Assembly: GCF_019649055.1 (NCBI RefSeq) | Contig: NW_026570244.1 | Location: 1,331,908-1,395,907, forward strand | Direction of reading: 5' to 3' | DNA length: 64,000 nucleotides | DNA from: Paramacrobiotus metropolitanus | Taxonomy: Eukaryota > Tardigrada > Eutardigrada > Parachela > Macrobiotidae | Shown: positions 55,707-64,000 of the stretch, one piece after another | Numbering within the stretch: position 1 is the stretch's first letter | Layout of the letters: every line of letters begins with the position of its first letter | Program-made: the position numbers and the translations under genes | The notes under the pieces: generated by a model | What the model saw: only the letters and a program-made list of their open reading frames with translations | Database searches by the model: none | Told to the model about the DNA's origin: nothing

Positions 55707-57855
55707 TCAACCAGCATTTTCAAATATTAATTCCTCGCACTTTTTCTGGTCCATGGCGTCGACCATGTCCAGCATGCGCTGCCGGTCGGCGTCCTCGGCC
55801 TTCTGCAGCTGCTGGAGCTGCGCCTTGTCGTCCTTGATCTCCGTCTTGAGGTCGCTCTTCTGCGTCTCCAGATCCTGCATCAGCTTCTCCATGCTGGTCA
55901 GCATCTTGTCCACGCGCTTCGTCAGCCGTCTGGCCGCTTTGGACTCCTGCAGCTTGGACGCCTCGGGCAGCTGCTTCAGCTCCTGAATGTCCTGTCAACA
56001 CACGCGTTCACTTTAGTTTCAAGCGAAATGTGCCGGTACATCCAAAATTATTTATTCCATCACATTCATCAAAAACAATTAACGAAAACATTAATAAATA
56101 TTAACTACCTTTCTTTTCAACAGCTTTTTTCACTGCACTTTATTCGCTCGGTATTTAATTTGATCAATATTGCCACATAAAATTACTTCAAAATTTTTTT
56201 CATTTTTTCAAGTTAGATTGTTCAGTGCAGATCGTTTTTTTTTCAAATGCTGAAGTCTGGTTTACTTCTAAAATGATTTGGTTTAACGCTTGATACGTGA
56301 AAGATTTTAAAAATGATTTTTTAAATTGTAAAATCATTAAAAATGAATGATTGTAAAATGAATTTAACATTTAAAATTTATTTAAAATTAAATGTAAATT
56401 TCCAAATTTAGGTTAGAGCGTGGAAAAGGCCGGCGCACGCCAGTACTGACCTCCTTGTACTCCTGCACCTCCTCCTTGAGATCCTGCTGCTCCAGCAGAC
56501 TGTACTTCTCCTTGCTGATCTTCTCGATCACGTCCTCGATGTGCTCCATGTCCTGCTTGGTGATCTCCTGCACCAACGGTGCGACACTCTGCAAGTCCGT
56601 CTTCGTCACGTCCGCAGGCTTGACGTCCTTCAGCTGCGCCGTCTTCAGCAGCACTTCTGCGCAACACACCACAACCACCGCATCAGAATCTCCATTTTCT
56701 TAAAAAATAAAATTCCAGCGGAACACTCACCAGCCAACACAGGCGAAGGCGTCTGCACCGCCTGCAAAATCGAAAAAACCCTGGTTAGTGGTTACTTCAT
56801 TTAAATTCATCAAAAATAAACCTGAAAATTAACCATGAAAGCGATAATGATATTGTAGGAGTTGCCGCGCACTAGTTTAAACCCGTGCCAGTAGTGCTTC
56901 AATCCGACCCTCACCGTCTTCTTGGGCGGCGCCGCCAGCGCCTTCTCCTCCGTCCCCGCCGCGGCGACGGCGCTGTCGCCGCCGCTGCCGCCGGGCACCG
57001 CGGGCGGCTGCAGCACGCGCTCCTTGCTCTGCTTGTCCTTCTTCAGCGCCTCCACCGTGCGCTCCACCTTCGACTTCTCCTCCGCCGCCTCCCACCGCCG
57101 CGGACTGACGTGCAGGAAGCGCCGCTGGTGGTGCAGCACCGCGTTGTGTAGAGCATAAACGGATGAATGACCGAGAAAGCCCGCCGCGGGCTGATGCAAC
57201 CACCGCCCCCTGTGTCAAGCACACCACTGGCCAATTTCCACTGCATGCATGATGCACTCGTAAAGTTAAATTTAAATTTAGCATCTCCAAAAACTAAATT
57301 AAGACTAAAGTAATAATTAAAATATTAAAAATAAGAATTAAAACTCAAATTATTAAGTATTAATTATCAATCATTCTGACAATCTGATTCAATTAAATAC
57401 GAGTATAAACAGAAATAAGTATACATCATTATACAAAGGCACAATCAAACACAAATAAACAAAATCAGTAAACCGAAATTTTAAGTAATAAATTTAAATT
57501 TATTACCGAGCGAAAATGAGAAAATAACGCCATTATAAATAACAGTGTTGGATTTTTACCAGGGACTGATCATCAGCGAAGAACCATGGCCATTTTCGCT
57601 GCTGCGAAACGAAGCGCTGCGGGGATCCCCGGACGTCCAGGTGGACAGGCAGCGGGCTGATGACGAAAGAAAATCATTTCCCCGCAGAAACGTCGGGTAG
57701 AGAGCGGAGACGGCGAGAGTGCGCGCGGACTGCAGCTGCACAGCGCTCTCCCAAGCAGACGGCTGCGCGTGCGCGACGGCGAAGGGAGACCGTCCGACGC
57801 TCCGCCAGCGCACCAGCCACGGACCCCCCGACAGGCTCCCCACTCGCCACAACAT
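55707..57855 (-). CDS. truncated LETM1 copy C: presequence plus coiled coil
   Basis: Exons 57560-57855, 56822-57209, 56731-56761, 56451-56656 and 55707-55991 join in phase to 401 codons with no internal stop. They equal LETM1-A exons 1, 2, 7 (the 31-nt microexon), 8 and 9. Exon 2 is re-ended (VNFQ, donor CAG|GTTTAT), so it still joins exon 7 in phase. The exon-9 donor is not used in this model, and translation runs to a new stop (CEELIFENAG). The membrane segment, whole LETM domain and EF-hand are missing. The product would be a mitochondrially targeted coiled-coil protein. It complements LETM1-B, which keeps exons 4-6. Expression is untested; it could be a pseudogene still open by chance. 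Confidence 0.58.
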
Positions 57856-58774
57856 GTTCGCAAAATAATCTGCCCAAGAAATTCAAAATCCACACGCAAG
57901 CAATAAGGATTCAATCAGCATTCAGACGCATGTCCGCTCAGCGAAGACCGATAATTCGCTGCTTCACTGTTTCTGCAACTCGGTTTCCGCTGCCGATCCA
58001 GTCAGCCTGGTGCAGAAGAAACAAATCAACGCTCAAACTCAATCAAAAACCACCAAAAATTGTAATCTTTTACATGGTTTCTTGTTTACTTTTTGCTGAA
58101 AAACGCGAATCATGCAGTCAACGACAAAATGAAAATGCTACAGAACTGTAAATCAGTAAATCGCTCAGAACTCGAAACCAGGCATCACACTGGAACTTTC
58201 CTTAAAGACTTAAGCGAGTGGCGTGGCGAGCCGCCCTGCCTGCCGTTACGCCCCACTTCCGTTACGCAGGTTGCGGTCGGCCCCGACCTATTAATCGTGC
58301 CACTTTGCAGGTTCCCAAACTCATTTCCCGTGGCACAGTTTTTTCAAGTTTTTGAAATGAAAAATCCTTCATAACAAGTTGTATGTATCATGTTTTCCGC
58401 GCATTCCTACCTGTGTTGATCACTTAGCTTGCGGGTTCTGGATTGTGCGTCTCGGAAAACATGTAAAAATCGTTGAGAAGCAGCGAATATGCTGACCTCG
58501 CCAGTTTGAGTTGTGGGTGGAAACTGGAAAACATCCCGAATCTTGAAAATGTTATTCCTTGTAAAAATTACTTATGGTGCCTTATCCCGCTTCTGTTCCA
58601 AAACTCCCAAATATTTGAAATTATTTGTATCTCTGGATTCATAATTTGACTGATGGTCGACAGACTACGCAGTGTTTGTTTGATTGATTTGAGTAGTTGA
58701 CTGTCAAGTGTCAACGCTGCATCGCATCGTGTGGTTGGTCTTCTGACGACGTTTCCTTCGTCCTACACGGGATC
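57856..58774. promoter_or_regulatory. bidirectional LETM1/ABI spacer, copy C
   Basis: Third copy of the head-to-head spacer, with the conserved block at about 58220-58345. Upstream of the only intact ABI gene, so this is the copy most likely to retain promoter function for ABI. Confidence 0.6.
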
Positions 58775-62366
<3,592 letters not shown>

Positions 62367-62884
62367 AATCAGCCGAGGCACTGGCGTCGTACGCCGCCCG
62401 CATCGATTCCCGATTGCTGCGCTTCCTCTCTTTTTTATTCTTTTTAATTCAACGGCGTTTTTGTGCGTTTTGTACGGTTGCCAACGGAGGCCGTGTGCAG
62501 CGGCTGTTGTAATAATTGTTGTCTTTTTATTTGTTGGAACGCCCGATCGAAGGATGCACATCTTCTCGGTCTGTTCAGCGCAGTCTTCTCGTATTTGTAA
62601 CAGAGAGTTTTTAACAGGTTTTACTGGCTTTTACCGTTTTTACCCCGCCGCTGTCGTGCTGCGGCAACGTGTTCGTTTCGTCACTGTGCCAATTTTATTT
62701 GCCTAGTTCTTTTTTATTTCTGTCAGAGAAAGTGAATGGCATTATTAAATTCCAAATATTACTCACGTTTATGCTTAACATGGCGGCGTGCACTGTTTTA
62801 GGCACACAGAATCCTGGCAGTTCCCGCTTCTGTTACGGTTGAAATTTACAACAAATTAATTTGCATCGAGCGCAGCGAAATGCT

Positions 62885-63575
62885 ACTGCCCGGTACATGG
62901 TGCCAAATTTGTGTACATGTACGAAAACTTTCACTTTCGCGCACTCCCAAACACATTCTTGCTTTCGGTTTATGACATTATTCCGTAGCCAGAAGATTTG
63001 TATACACTGGCGTGAAAACCGTTTGGGCGCGCAACATCCGGTTCGGGAGTTATGGCTGTTAGAAAATTCCAAAAAGTATAGATGCATTTAGGTGTACCAA
63101 AAGTCTCATTATGGACCGATCTCCCTCAAATTTTGTACGTAAATCGGTAAATGCACATACTGTATATATAACCACGAAGAACGTTTTTACACCAACCCAC
63201 TGTTCTACCATGTTTTTCAAATTTTAAATGAATTTCAAAAAATCTTAAATTCATTTTAAAATCAGAAAAAATTATGGAAGCCTGGATCAGTTTAAAAACG
63301 AACTTCATGGACATGCGCATTTACGTGCACAATTTGAGAGAGATCGGTCCATAATGAGATTTTGTTACACTGAATGCATTTAAACTTTTTGGAATTTTCT
63401 GATGGTCATGACTCCCGAACCGGATGTTGCGCGCACAAACGGTTTTCACACCAGTGTACACAAATCTTCTGGCTACAGAATATCATAAACCGAAACAAAA
63501 ATGTGTTTGGGTGTGCGCGAAAGTGAAAGTTTCAGTGCACGTACACGAGTTTGGCACCATCTACCGAACCACTTT
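62885..63575. mobile_element. foldback element: 0.69-kb near-complete inverted repeat
   Basis: The two halves are reverse complements almost from end to end, meeting in an AT-rich centre near 63230-63240. Paired words include GGTGCCAAATTTGTGTACAT / CACGTACACGAGTTTGGCACC, GAAAACCGTTTGGGCGCGCA / GCGCGCACAAACGGTTTTC, TAACTCCC/CCGAACCGGATG words and CTCATTATGGACCGATCTC. Non-coding. Diverged relatives lie at 27310-27900 and 6890-7010. Confidence 0.88.
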
Positions 63576-63586
63576 TAGCCTTCGTC

Positions 63587-63725
63587 AAGCTTAAGAGCGC
63601 AAAATTTGTCTGAAGCCAAGAAGAGCGTAAATCCCGCTTTTCCAATTCCAAAAATCAAGTACCGTTTTCCACTGGCACTAGCACTCGCTCGTTGCACTGG
63701 TGTGGTTTAACAACCATCGCTAGTA
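63587..63725 (+). repeat. dispersed 160-bp repeat, copy 3
   Basis: TTCGTCAAGCTTAAGAGCGC, AAATTTGTCTGAAGCCAAGA, CGCTTTTCCAATTCCA and CCATCGCTAGTA in order match copies 1 and 2 with more substitutions. It directly follows the foldback element. Confidence 0.8.
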
Positions 63726-64000
63726 AAAGACTGTTTCTCACAGAAAAAAAGGGTGGCCGATATGTTCCTTTCAAAGCATATCGTACTAATTGTAGTAAGT
63801 ACCACTTGAAAAAATTGTTTCAACTTGAACCGAGTACTGGTACTTAGTAATCGTGATATGAAATACAGTAAAAAAAACAAGTTCGCGCGTGCTGCAGAGC
63901 CATTCGTACAAAGGTGCATATATCAGCCGCTACCAATGCTGGCGCTAATAAGCCCGGCTGTATAGAGGCGCGCTTGTTACGGTGCCACGGCAGAGCCGTG

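Larger units (their letters stand above)
62367..64000. other. ABI 3' flank and repeats to the window end
   Basis: The first few hundred bases are T-rich and likely ABI 3' UTR. The remainder is occupied by a foldback element and a third dispersed-repeat copy; the last 270 bp show nothing recognisable. Confidence 0.6.

Overview
The window is eukaryotic and metazoan. Genes are split by introns with GT/AG borders (many only 50-120 bp), coding exons are GC-rich while introns and spacers are AT-rich, and the recognisable products are animal proteins: a GDNF-receptor-like GPI protein, a CYP2-clan-like cytochrome P450, the mitochondrial inner-membrane protein LETM1, the Abl interactor ABI and the golgin GM130/GOLGA2. 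An invertebrate is likely (ecdysozoan or tardigrade/arthropod-like compact genes), but I cannot name the lineage from sequence alone. No tRNA, rRNA or CRISPR array was seen.

Layout. Bases 1-12 kb are ordinary single-copy sequence: the 3' part of a GFRA-like receptor gene (+), a complete five-exon P450 gene (+), a long gene-poor spacer with a degenerate minisatellite and hairpins, and a small four-exon gene for an unrecognised secreted or membrane protein (-).

Bases 12-62 kb are a mosaic of tandem segmental duplications. The repeating module is LETM1 (-) head-to-head with ABI (+), then uncharacterised paralog type P1 (-), GM130 remnants (-) and paralog type P2 (-). It is seen twice (A, about 12.1-37.7 kb; B, about 38.6-55.6 kb), followed by a third LETM1/ABI pair (C, about 55.7-62.4 kb). 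LETM1-A is full length (831 codons). LETM1-B and LETM1-C are shorter, and by my exon reconstruction both stay in frame: B keeps exons 1, 2, 4, 5, 6 and C keeps 1, 2, 7, 8, 9, so together they split the parent protein. ABI is intact only in copy C. In A and B its first exon is frameshifted, and its third exon is fused to a piece of a P2 gene. A non-LTR retrotransposon with a restriction-enzyme-like endonuclease domain sits in copy A; copy B keeps the unoccupied site.

The most novel protein-coding material is the P1/P2 family: four multi-exon genes with conserved exon phases and a shared C-terminal domain (DRHG-S/C-G and QYC-F/V-AV motifs) that I do not recognise. The rest of the window holds foldback/MITE-like elements, a dispersed repeat of about 160 bp, short-spacer palindromes and AT-rich spacers rich in GTAC. 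Exon borders come from reading splice sites and phase by eye; no alignment or transcript data were available.
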